Source: an uncultured Clostridia bacterium (GTDB taxonomy: Bacteria; Bacillota_A; Clostridia; Oscillospirales; Oscillospiraceae). Taken from it: a stretch of DNA of 9,359 nt. Below the pieces are notes generated by a model. That model had not been told where the DNA came from. It made no database searches and saw only the letters and a list, made by a program, of their open reading frames with translations. Below are positions 1 through 5,348 of this stretch, piece after piece (the first letter of the stretch is position 1; each line of letters starts with the position of its first letter). A program made the translations under genes and the position numbers. The stretch lies in the NCBI GenBank assembly GCA_947307505.1, contig CAMZJG010000026.1, forward strand, positions 1 through 9,359, in the 5' to 3' direction.

Positions 1-127
1 GGAGGCCGACCCCCTGTCCGTCGCCGCTGAGATCCGCCACGATGTCCGCGCTGCCTGCTCTGGCCCGGATCTCGTTCAGGTTGATCCGCAGGCCGTTCTT
101 GTCGATCTGCAGAGAACGCAAGCTCAT
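1..127 (-). CDS. Partial gene, N-terminus resembling the alanine racemase-like PLP barrel domain
   Basis: Only the first 42 codons lie in the window; the gene runs off the left edge. The residues visible (IDKNGLRINLNEIR, then VADLSGDGQGVGL) follow the layout of the alanine racemase N-terminal strand-helix-strand: an 'ID/VDLDAL..N' start and, about 20 residues later, a motif in the place of the PLP-lysine motif (usually VVKANAYGHG). Here the lysine position holds serine (Ser34), so if the alignment is right this protein would not form the usual internal aldimine. The ATG at 127 sits directly against an AAGGGGGG ribosome binding site. A TTG two codons in (121) has better spacing and gives a family-like MRSLQID start, so either start is possible. 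It has its own promoter at 165-193 and is not part of the operon to its right. The family call is inferred from a short stretch; only the open frame, RBS and promoter are firm. Confidence 0.45.
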   Translation of the reverse strand, partial: MSLRSLQIDKNGLRINLNEIRARAGSADIVADLSGDGQGVGL

Positions 128-164
128 CCCCCCTTGGTTTTATCTGGGTTTTTCTTTACCCTTT

Positions 165-193
165 AGTATACGCGGTTTTTGCGTTTCAGTCAA
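165..193 (-). promoter_or_regulatory. Sigma-A-type promoter of the racemase-like gene
   Basis: Reading leftward, TTGACT (193-188) and TATACT (170-165) are separated by exactly 17 bp. The predicted start near 158 leaves a leader of roughly 30 nt before the ATG at 127. It lies just downstream of the leftward terminator at 206-241, so the gene is expressed independently of the zinc operon. Confidence 0.8.
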
Positions 194-205
194 TGAAAGT
201 GCAGA

Positions 206-241
206 CAAAAACCGCGTCCCGTTCAAAAGGACGGGACGCGG
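206..241 (-). terminator. Rho-independent terminator, leftward
   Basis: A perfect 11-bp stem (CCGCGTCCCGT at 212-222 with ACGGGACGCGG at 231-241), with an 8-nt loop that can close further to AAAA, is followed on the minus strand by five T residues (211-207). It is the most convincing terminator for transcripts coming from the zinc/ABC operon, about 300 nt after the last stop codon, and insulates the racemase-like gene. Confidence 0.85.
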
Positions 242-249
242 AAGAATCA

Positions 250-290
250 GGTCGAAACGCGAAGCGTTATTTGATATCCTGTTTCTCGAA
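250..290 (-). repeat. 41-bp direct repeat, copy 1 (orphan copy of permease gene 3' end)
   Basis: This is identical over 41 bp to 527-567, 277 bp to the right. On the minus strand it reads FEKQDIK, stop, then a small AACGC-TTC-GCGTT hairpin. Just upstream the reading frame continues as R-P-L, against R-L-L in the intact permease: similar amino acids, different codons. No gene precedes it, so it is either the remnant 3' end of a lost paralogue or a product of recombination or insertion at the gene end. Confidence 0.75.
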
Positions 291-300
291 CAGCGGCCGG

Positions 301-526
301 AAATAACAAAAAAAGCCTCGCAGAGTTCGCGCTCGGAAGCGCGAAGAAAGTTGGATCATTTTCGGGCGGAATTCATTTCTGCCCGAAAATACTGCTCGCG
401 GAACGGACTGTGCGAGCATGTTCGCGCGAAGGGACCCGCCGCGAAGCAGCGGGCGTGCGAGCCAATGCGAGTGCGGGGAGTGGAGCGGTAACCAAACTCG
501 ACCGGGAGCCCAACGAAGCGGGTCCC
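301..526. other. Hairpin-dense non-coding segment between the direct repeats
   Basis: No supported gene. At least five stem-loops follow one another: 326-345 (8 bp, CGGA loop), 358-390 (14 bp with one G-T pair, 5-nt loop), 393-418 (7 bp), 435-453 (7 pairs with one mismatch, GAA loop) and 498-532 (10 bp). On the minus strand the segment ends in a run of seven T (314-308). Without that T-run directly against a stem, ordinary termination is not clearly explained. It may be a dispersed structured repeat, a small RNA or a composite terminator. Short frames across it are hairpin artefacts. Confidence 0.5.
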
Positions 527-567
527 GGTCGAAACGCGAAGCGTTATTTGATATCCTGTTTCTCGAA
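527..567 (-). repeat. 41-bp direct repeat, copy 2 (overlaps permease stop)
   Basis: This copy is anchored in the intact permease gene: it covers its last seven codons and the stop codon (to 544) plus 17 bp beyond. The repeat boundary also overlaps the 10-bp hairpin at 498-532. Identity with copy 1 breaks off sharply at both ends (526 against 249, 568 against 291). Confidence 0.75.
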
Positions 568-1410
568 AAGCAGGCGGGATACCGCCACGCATACCACCAG
601 GACCCCCAGGCAGATCAGTGTCATGGTCATGGGGAAGGAGCCCTGTTCCCAGGCGGCCATATCCGCCTTCAGGGCGGCGGGGTAGATCAGGCCGGTATAC
701 CGGATGAGCACCCCGTACAGGGCGCTGAGGACGCCCGTGATCACCGGGTTCCGGGTGAGGAAGGCCAGGAGGAAGGGCACCGCCATGAGGCAGGTATCCA
801 CAAAAGCGTGGAGGAGGATCCGGCTCCAGACATATCCGCCCGGCAGGATCCGGAATACGGCGCTGGCGTACACCAGGGTCAGGAGCAGGATGCCCGCCAG
901 GGAGATCAGGAAGGCCAGAAGGAAATAGAACAGGGTCTTCCCCCAGAAGACCTCCCGCCGCCGTTTGCCGATGTACAGGGAATCGTTGAATACCCGGTTG
1001 GGAAAATCCCTGGCCAGGAACATCACCGCAAAGATCAGGGGGATCACCATGAGCCCCTGGTTGCTGGCCAGCACCCAGCGGAAGTAGTAGGGGGAGCAGG
1101 CCCAGTAGACCTCGATCAGGTTTTCATACTTCGTTCCCGGCTCATCCTGCAGCACCGCCGTTTCCGGCTGGTTCTTCACCCTGGGCAGGCGCATGCGGGC
1201 GGCAGCCCCGTCGGGGCTCGTCTTGTTGTCCTGGAAGAAGTTCACGAAGGTCCCCGCGCCGGGAAGCTCCGCCAGATCGTACAGGTTGGATTCGGTCACC
1301 TTGCTCCGGGAGCTGATGAACAGGTCGCACACCAGCAGCACCGCGATCGCCAGCAGCAGTACGGCGCTCCGGCTCAGGCGGAAAAATTCGCCGCGAAATA
1401 CGGTTTTCAT
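544..1410 (-). CDS. ABC-2-type transporter permease, last gene of the zinc operon
   Basis: A 288-residue membrane protein with the outline of an ABC-2 export permease. A short cytoplasmic N-terminus is followed by one membrane segment (about 16-33), a large extracytoplasmic loop of some 80 residues (34-115), then five more segments (about 117-133, 159-182, 198-218, 222-240, 260-279) and a charged tail, LFEKQDIK. The loop between segments 2 and 3 carries the basic patch GKRRREVFWGK, a likely contact with the ATPase. Its ATG overlaps the stop of the preceding ATPase gene as ATGA, so the two are translationally coupled and should form one transporter. The substrate is not evident; similar permeases serve lantibiotic/bacitracin resistance, lipid or peptide export. 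The last codons are duplicated at 250-290. Confidence 0.8.
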   Translation of the reverse strand: MKTVFRGEFFRLSRSAVLLLAIAVLLVCDLFISSRSKVTESNLYDLAELPGAGTFVNFFQDNKTSPDGAAARMRLPRVKNQPETAVLQDEPGTKYENLIEVYWACSPYYFRWVLASNQGLMVIPLIFAVMFLARDFPNRVFNDSLYIGKRRREVFWGKTLFYFLLAFLISLAGILLLTLVYASAVFRILPGGYVWSRILLHAFVDTCLMAVPFLLAFLTRNPVITGVLSALYGVLIRYTGLIYPAALKADMAAWEQGSFPMTMTLICLGVLVVCVAVSRLLFEKQDIK

Positions 1411-2159
1411 GCGCCAAGGTCCTCCTTTCGGATGGTCTTGAAGGCGTCTTCCAGCTCCTGGGCCCGCTGCAGATCCTCCGGGATCCTGGCCTGCAGCTCC
1501 TCCCGGGTGTAGCTCCGGACGATCTTGCCCTTCTCCAGCAGAAGGTAATCCGTGGCGAAGGGGTAAAGCTCGGCGAAGAACTGGCCGGTGATCAGGGTGG
1601 TCATGGGCCGTTCCTCCATTTCCGCCTTGATCAGGTCCACGAACAGGGCGCTGTCGTCCGTGTCCAGCCCCCCGAAGACCTCGTCCAGCAGCAGCAGACG
1701 GGGGAAGGGGAGCAGGGCCATGGCGATGGCGCATTTCATTTTCAGTCCCGCGGGGCAGCCGCCCACGGTGCGGTTTCCCGTATCCCGGGGGGTGATGGCC
1801 AGAGCCTTCATCAGCTTGCCGATCCGCCCCTTGGGAAGATCCCCCAGGACGCGGCCCTGGAGCTTCAGGTTGTTGCGGATGCTCAGATCCCGGTACAGGG
1901 CGGGACCGTCGATGAGCATGCCTGTCTGATGCCTTGCGGCGTACAGACCGTCCCCGGTCTCACCCAGGATCTCCACTTCGCCGGAATCCGGCTTCACAAG
2001 ACCCGCGGCGCAGCGCAGCAGGGTGGTCCTGCCGCTGCCCGGGTCGCCCAGCAGGGCGTAGATCCGCCCGGCGGTCAACTGCAGGTCCAGCCCGTCCAGC
2101 GCGGCGGCGCCGCCGTAGCGCTTGGTGAGGCCGGCAGCCCGAAATACGGTATCCGTCAT
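1407..2159 (-). CDS. ABC-2-type transporter ATP-binding protein with degenerate catalytic motifs
   Basis: A 250-residue protein with the fold of an ABC ATPase, partner of the downstream permease. Order of motifs: Walker A at 38-46 (GDPGSGRTT, with Arg44 where Lys is normal), a Q-loop region near 80-90 without the usual Gln/Glu, a poor signature at about 131-140 (TVGGCPAGLK in place of SGGMKQR), Walker B at 155-160 (LLLLDE, followed by V in place of P) and a switch region around 187-199 in which Gln193 replaces the conserved His. The length and surrounding sequence are typical of the BcrA/CcmA-like export group. The frame is intact and tightly coupled (ATGA) to genes on both sides, so it is not an ordinary decaying pseudogene. 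It may hydrolyse ATP poorly or act in a non-transport, sensing or immunity role. The true start is the ATG at 2159; upstream extension overlaps the zinc permease. Confidence 0.8.
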   Translation of the reverse strand: MTDTVFRAAGLTKRYGGAAALDGLDLQLTAGRIYALLGDPGSGRTTLLRCAAGLVKPDSGEVEILGETGDGLYAARHQTGMLIDGPALYRDLSIRNNLKLQGRVLGDLPKGRIGKLMKALAITPRDTGNRTVGGCPAGLKMKCAIAMALLPFPRLLLLDEVFGGLDTDDSALFVDLIKAEMEERPMTTLITGQFFAELYPFATDYLLLEKGKIVRSYTREELQARIPEDLQRAQELEDAFKTIRKEDLGA

Positions 2160-2986
2160 TTCATCCTCTCCCTCAGCCTGCCCGCCGCGGTGAGCAGCAG
2201 CAGGACGATCATATTTGCGCAGATCACGCTGGCCCCGGTGGGGATGGCGGCCAGGTAGGAGACCAGGGTCCCCAGGAAAAAGCAGAAAACGGAAATAAAT
2301 GCCGCAACGATTATAACACTCCGGAAGCGCTTGCACAAGCGCATTGCGCTGAGAGCGGGAAAAATCAGCAGACCGGAGATGAGCATGCTCCCCATCATCC
2401 GCATCCCCACCACGATGGTCAGGGCGGTGAGCAGGGCGATGAGGGCGTTGTACGCCCCCACCCGCACCCCGGTGGCCCGGGCGAAGGTCTCATCGAAGGT
2501 GACGGCGAAGATCCGGTTGTAGAACAGGACGAAGAGGATCAGCACGGTCAGGGCGATGGCGGCGCTGAGGATCACATCCTCCCGGGACATGGAGAGGATG
2601 CTGCCGAAGAGGTAGTTGTTCACCTCGGTATTCATCCCTGTGGACAGGGAGATGAGGATGACCCCCACCGCCAGGGCGCAGGTGGAAAGAAGGCCGATGG
2701 CCGCGTCCCCCTTGATCCTTCCGCTGGAGGAGATGCGCAGGAGGAGAAAGGCGGCGGCCACCACCACGGGAATGGCCACGGCCAGGGGTGCGGCGTTCAG
2801 CACGGTGGCGATGGCCAGGGCGCCGAAGCCCACGTGGCTCAGTCCGTCCCCGATCATGCTGTACCGCTTCAGCACCAGGCTGACTCCCAGGAGGGCGGCG
2901 CACAGGCTCACCAGGGTACCCACCAGCAGGGCCCGGGTGAGAAAGGTGTAGGAGAGCATCTCCCGCAGAGTATCCAGCATATACAT
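2156..2986 (-). CDS. znuB: Zinc ABC transporter permease, ZnuB/AdcB family
   Basis: A 276-residue, highly hydrophobic protein of the ABC-3 (metal-ion) permease family that forms the membrane channel for Zn(II) import. Family marks: the segment GDGLSHVGFGALA at 47-59 after the first helices, the cytoplasmic coupling stretch FDETFARATGV around 164-174, and GSMLISGLLIFPA near 199-211. Roughly eight membrane segments can be picked out. The start is ATG at 2986 or the ATG two codons later (2980); a strong GAGGGAGGGGG site precedes both. It follows the ATPase gene by 9 nt, and its stop overlaps the next ATG (ATGA). Zinc, not manganese or iron, is inferred from the linked Fur/Zur regulator and the type of binding protein. 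Confidence 0.9.
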   Translation of the reverse strand: MYMLDTLREMLSYTFLTRALLVGTLVSLCAALLGVSLVLKRYSMIGDGLSHVGFGALAIATVLNAAPLAVAIPVVVAAAFLLLRISSSGRIKGDAAIGLLSTCALAVGVILISLSTGMNTEVNNYLFGSILSMSREDVILSAAIALTVLILFVLFYNRIFAVTFDETFARATGVRVGAYNALIALLTALTIVVGMRMMGSMLISGLLIFPALSAMRLCKRFRSVIIVAAFISVFCFFLGTLVSYLAAIPTGASVICANMIVLLLLTAAGRLRERMK

Positions 2987-2995
2987 CCCCCTCCC

Positions 2996-3685
2996 TCAGT
3001 CACGGCCTTCCATGAAGGTGCGGCCGATCTCGCTGTCGGCATATTCCTCCGCCGGGCCGAAGAAAAGGGGCACGGTGCGCAGATGGAGGATCGTCCTGGC
3101 CCGCTCGATGGCGCAGTCCACGTCGTGAGAGACCATGATGATGGTGACTCCTTCCCGGTTCAGATCCTGGATGATCCGGTACAGCTCCGCGCTGATCACC
3201 GGGTCCAGCCCGGTGACGGGCTCATCCAGCAGGAGGAGCTTCCGGGTGGCGCACAGGGCCCGGGCCAGGAGCACCCGCTGCTGCTGTCCTCCGCTCAGAT
3301 CCCGGTAGCAGGCGTTTTTCAGCTCCGTCAGGCCCAGCTTTTCCAGACATTCCGCCGCCCGGCGCTTTTCGGAACGGGGGTAGAAGGGCTTCGCCCGGCA
3401 GCCGGAAAGGACCACCTCCCCCACGCTGGCGGGGAAGTCCTTCTGGGCCGGAGTCTGCTGGGGCAGATACCCCACCTCCGTCTGCCGGAGGCCGTCCCCG
3501 TAGGTGATGGCGCCGCTTTTGGGCTTCTTCAGCCCCAGGAGGGCCTTGATGAGGGTGCTTTTGCCGGAGCCGTTTTCCCCCACGATGCAGAGGTAGTCCC
3601 CGGGCTCCACGGAAAAGGTCAGGTCCTGCACCGCGGTCTTGCCCTCGTAAGCCAGACACAGGTCCCTGCAGGCGATGAGCGACAT
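2996..3685 (-). CDS. znuC: Zinc ABC transporter ATP-binding protein, ZnuC/AdcC family
   Basis: A 229-residue cytoplasmic ATPase powering metal import. All catalytic motifs are intact: Walker A GENGSGKST (36-44), Q-loop YLPQQ (73-77), signature LSGGQQQR (130-137), Walker B LLLLDEP (150-156), D-loop and switch His187 (VSHD). This contrasts directly with the degenerate ATPase two genes downstream. It belongs with the permease and the binding protein: its start is 1 nt after the binding-protein stop (TGATATG) and its stop is 9 nt before the permease start. Confidence 0.93.
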   Translation of the reverse strand: MSLIACRDLCLAYEGKTAVQDLTFSVEPGDYLCIVGENGSGKSTLIKALLGLKKPKSGAITYGDGLRQTEVGYLPQQTPAQKDFPASVGEVVLSGCRAKPFYPRSEKRRAAECLEKLGLTELKNACYRDLSGGQQQRVLLARALCATRKLLLLDEPVTGLDPVISAELYRIIQDLNREGVTIIMVSHDVDCAIERARTILHLRTVPLFFGPAEEYADSEIGRTFMEGRD

Positions 3686-3686
3686 A

Positions 3687-4625
3687 TCAGTACAGCGCCT
3701 CCTTCAGCGCCTCCAGGTTCTTGGCCCAGAGGGTCAGATAGGTCTCTCCGGCCTGGAAGGCGTCCCGGGAGACGGTATGGCCGGACCAGAGGGTGAGGAC
3801 CCTGGCCCCGGTGGATTCGGCGATGGTGTCCGCGATCTTCCCGGCGCTCAGGTCGCAGCGGAAGACCACGGGGATCCCTTCCGCCTTCACCAGGTCGATG
3901 AGGTGGGCGACGGTGGCGGGGTTCACATCCGTGCCGCTGGAGCAGCCCGGGAAGGCCGCGGCATAGCTGAGACCGTATTCCCGCACGAAGTACAGGAAGG
4001 GGAACCGGTCCCCGAAGACCAGCAGCTGCCGCTTCGCGTTTTTCACCAGTTCCCGGAGGGAGATATCCAGCTCCCGCAGCTTTTGGATATAGGCTTCCGC
4101 GTTGGCAGTATAGGCGGCGGCGTTTTCCGGGTCCGCCTCCTTCAGGGCGTCCCGCACCGCCTCGGTGATGGCAATGGCGTTCACCGGGGAGGTCCACACG
4201 TGTTCGTCGTACTCCGTCTCCTCCCCCTCTTCCTCTTCCTCTTCCGCGGTCATGAATTCCTGGATCTCCTCCTCCCGGAGGGCGCAGCAGTCCATGAGGG
4301 AGAGGATGATCTTCCCCTCCCGGTCCCCGCTGTCCAGGATCCGGTCCAGCCACACGTCGCTCTCTCCGCCGCCGTAGACGAAGACCCGGCAGGCGCCGAT
4401 GCGGGCGATATCCTGGGGGGTGGGCTCATAGGAATGGGCCTCCGCTCCGGGGGGGAGGAGCAGCGTGATCTCCGCCAGGTCTCCCGCCACCGCCCGGACA
4501 AAGTCGTATTCCGGAAAGGCGGCGGCCGTGACCTTGAGCTTATCCCCGCTCCCGGAAGGGGATCTCCCGGCGCAGCCGGCAAAGAGCAGGACCGCCAGCA
4601 GGAAAAACAGCATCATTCTTTTCAT
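3687..4625 (-). CDS. znuA: Zinc-binding lipoprotein of the ABC transporter, ZnuA/AdcA family
   Basis: A 312-residue solute-binding protein that captures metal outside the membrane and hands it to the permease. The N-terminus is a lipoprotein signal with the lipobox LFAGC, Cys18 being the lipidated residue. Candidate metal ligands are His64 (in EAHSYEP), His142 (in DEHVW) and, late in the protein, His283 (SGHTVS). The usual third-histidine region reads FGDRFPFLYFVREYGL (204-219), with Asp206 where other ZnuA proteins have His. Before His142 lies a very acidic loop (about 118-141, six consecutive Glu) in the position where many Zn-binding proteins have a His-rich loop. The ATG at 4625 overlaps the regulator stop (ATGA); the next gene starts 1 nt after this one stops. 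Zinc is the likeliest substrate; manganese cannot be fully excluded. Confidence 0.9.
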   Translation of the reverse strand: MKRMMLFFLLAVLLFAGCAGRSPSGSGDKLKVTAAAFPEYDFVRAVAGDLAEITLLLPPGAEAHSYEPTPQDIARIGACRVFVYGGGESDVWLDRILDSGDREGKIILSLMDCCALREEEIQEFMTAEEEEEEGEETEYDEHVWTSPVNAIAITEAVRDALKEADPENAAAYTANAEAYIQKLRELDISLRELVKNAKRQLLVFGDRFPFLYFVREYGLSYAAAFPGCSSGTDVNPATVAHLIDLVKAEGIPVVFRCDLSAGKIADTIAESTGARVLTLWSGHTVSRDAFQAGETYLTLWAKNLEALKEALY

Positions 4626-5026
4626 GCTTCCTGCCTCTTTGCCAGACAATCCCGGCAGACCCCGAAGATGGAGGTGCGCAGGGGATCCGTGCGGAAGCCG
4701 TGCTCCCGGAACAGATGCTCCGCCAGCCGGTCGAACTCCTCGCATTCCAGGTGGATGAGGCGGCCGCATTCGCCGCACTTCAGATGGAGATGCCCGTGGC
4801 AGCCGGGGGTTCCGTCCTCGGCATACTGATAGCAGGCGGGCTCCCCGTCGTTGATATATTTCCGCACCAGCCCCCGGGCCTCCAGCTTCTCCAGCTGCCG
4901 GTAGATGGTGGAGATCCCCACCTTTTCCGGCAGGTTTTCCGCGATCTCCTGCACGCTCACGTGCCGGCCTCCCAGGCTCTCCAGGTATTCCTGCACCAGC
5001 CTGCCCTGTCTCGTCTCGTACGCCAT
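4622..5026 (-). CDS. zur: Fur-family transcriptional regulator, probably Zur (zinc uptake regulator)
   Basis: A 134-residue DNA-binding repressor, normal length for the family. The winged helix spans about 24-58, with the recognition helix GISTIYRQLEKLEARGLV. A metal site region carries CHGHLHLKCGEC (His77, His79, His81; Cys84 and Cys87), and the C-terminal CxxC at Cys124/Cys127 completes the structural Cys4 zinc site. As first gene of a zinc uptake operon preceded by a Fur-type palindrome, it most likely represses its own operon when zinc is sufficient. The start is ATG at 5026, preceded by AAGGGAG with 8 nt spacing; the open frame upstream runs across the promoter and is spurious. PerR or Fur identity is less likely given the linked genes. 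Confidence 0.9.
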   Translation of the reverse strand: MAYETRQGRLVQEYLESLGGRHVSVQEIAENLPEKVGISTIYRQLEKLEARGLVRKYINDGEPACYQYAEDGTPGCHGHLHLKCGECGRLIHLECEEFDRLAEHLFREHGFRTDPLRTSIFGVCRDCLAKRQEA

Positions 5027-5063
5027 GGCAGTTGCTCCCTTCCCATCGGATAAAATATGAAAA

Positions 5064-5078
5064 TGAAAATCAATTTCA
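5064..5078. promoter_or_regulatory. Putative Zur/Fur-type operator
   Basis: TGAAAATCAATTTCA is a 7-1-7 near-palindrome (six of seven positions symmetrical), the architecture used by Fur-family repressors. A second, overlapping half-site-like direct repeat (TGAAAATGAAAATCA) begins at 5058. It lies about 5 to 20 nt downstream of the predicted leftward start (near 5083), where a bound repressor would block the operon that begins with the Zur-like gene. Confidence 0.6.
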
Positions 5079-5089
5079 AAAGCGCGCCT

Positions 5090-5118
5090 ATTATATCCCG
5101 GGCCAAAAAAACTGTCAA
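5090..5118 (-). promoter_or_regulatory. Consensus sigma-A promoter of the zinc operon
   Basis: TTGACA (5118-5113) and TATAAT (5095-5090) are separated by exactly 17 bp: a perfect consensus. Such a strong promoter would need repression, which fits the palindrome at 5064-5078 placed just inside the transcript. The leader to the regulator ATG is about 57 nt. Confidence 0.88.
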
Positions 5119-5125
5119 GGGCGTA

Positions 5126-5155
5126 TTGACAAGCCCTCTGCCCCGCGGGTATACT
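5126..5155 (+). promoter_or_regulatory. Sigma-A promoter of the SAM-cycle operon
   Basis: TTGACA (5126-5131), 18-bp spacer, TATACT (5150-5155). Predicted start near 5162, some 10 nt before the riboswitch aptamer. Its -35 is back to back with the leftward -35, with 7 bp between them. Confidence 0.82.
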
Positions 5156-5171
5156 GTGGGCGAATCGAATA

Positions 5172-5280
5172 GCCTTATCGAGAGTGGCGGAGGGATCGGC
5201 CCTGTGAAGCCACGACAACCTGCATGGGCGGTCAATCCCGTGCAAGGTGCCAAATCCGACGGACGAACGAGAGATAAGGC
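5172..5280 (+). ncRNA. SAM-I (S-box) riboswitch aptamer
   Basis: The closing stem P1 pairs GCCTTATC (5172-5179) with GATAAGGC (5273-5280). Between them are the hallmark S-box blocks in order: GAGAGTGGCGGAGGGATCGG (kink-turn side and core), CCCTGTGAAGCCAC closing P2, GACAACCTGCA opening P3, TGCAAGGTGCCAAATCC closing P3 and leading to a short P4, then the AGAGATAAG end. SAM binding stabilises P1 and is expected to favour the downstream terminator. It controls a SAM-cycle operon, as the family would predict. Confidence 0.95.
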
Positions 5281-5297
5281 GCTGCAGAAGCTGGTTC

Positions 5298-5327
5298 GCG
5301 CTCCGTCGGTGAGACGGAGCGCTTTTT
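5298..5327 (+). terminator. Riboswitch-controlled attenuator terminator
   Basis: A perfect 10-bp stem (GCGCTCCGTC at 5298-5307 with GACGGAGCGC at 5313-5322, loop GGTGA) is followed by TTTTT. It lies 18 nt after the aptamer and 21 nt before the first start codon. An alternative partner for its 5' arm exists upstream: GACGGA at 5258-5263 can pair with TCCGTC at 5302-5307, a possible antiterminator (inference). Confidence 0.9.
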
Positions 5328-5348
5328 CTTGTTAAAAGGGGGAGAGAA

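Noticed and set aside
250..567. CRISPR array
   Set aside because: Only two repeat units with a 236-bp gap, one of them inside a coding sequence, and no cas genes in the window.
356..592. Small leftward 78-codon frame and overlapping rightward frames in the left intergenic region
   Set aside because: They are composed of inverted-repeat arms and direct-repeat sequence and have no RBS or recognisable domain.
418..1512. Long rightward open frame opposite the ABC-2 permease
   Set aside because: It is Gly/Gln/Pro/His-rich antisense translation of a GC-rich gene, with no RBS and no family motif. The leftward frame encodes a credible six-segment permease with operon coupling.
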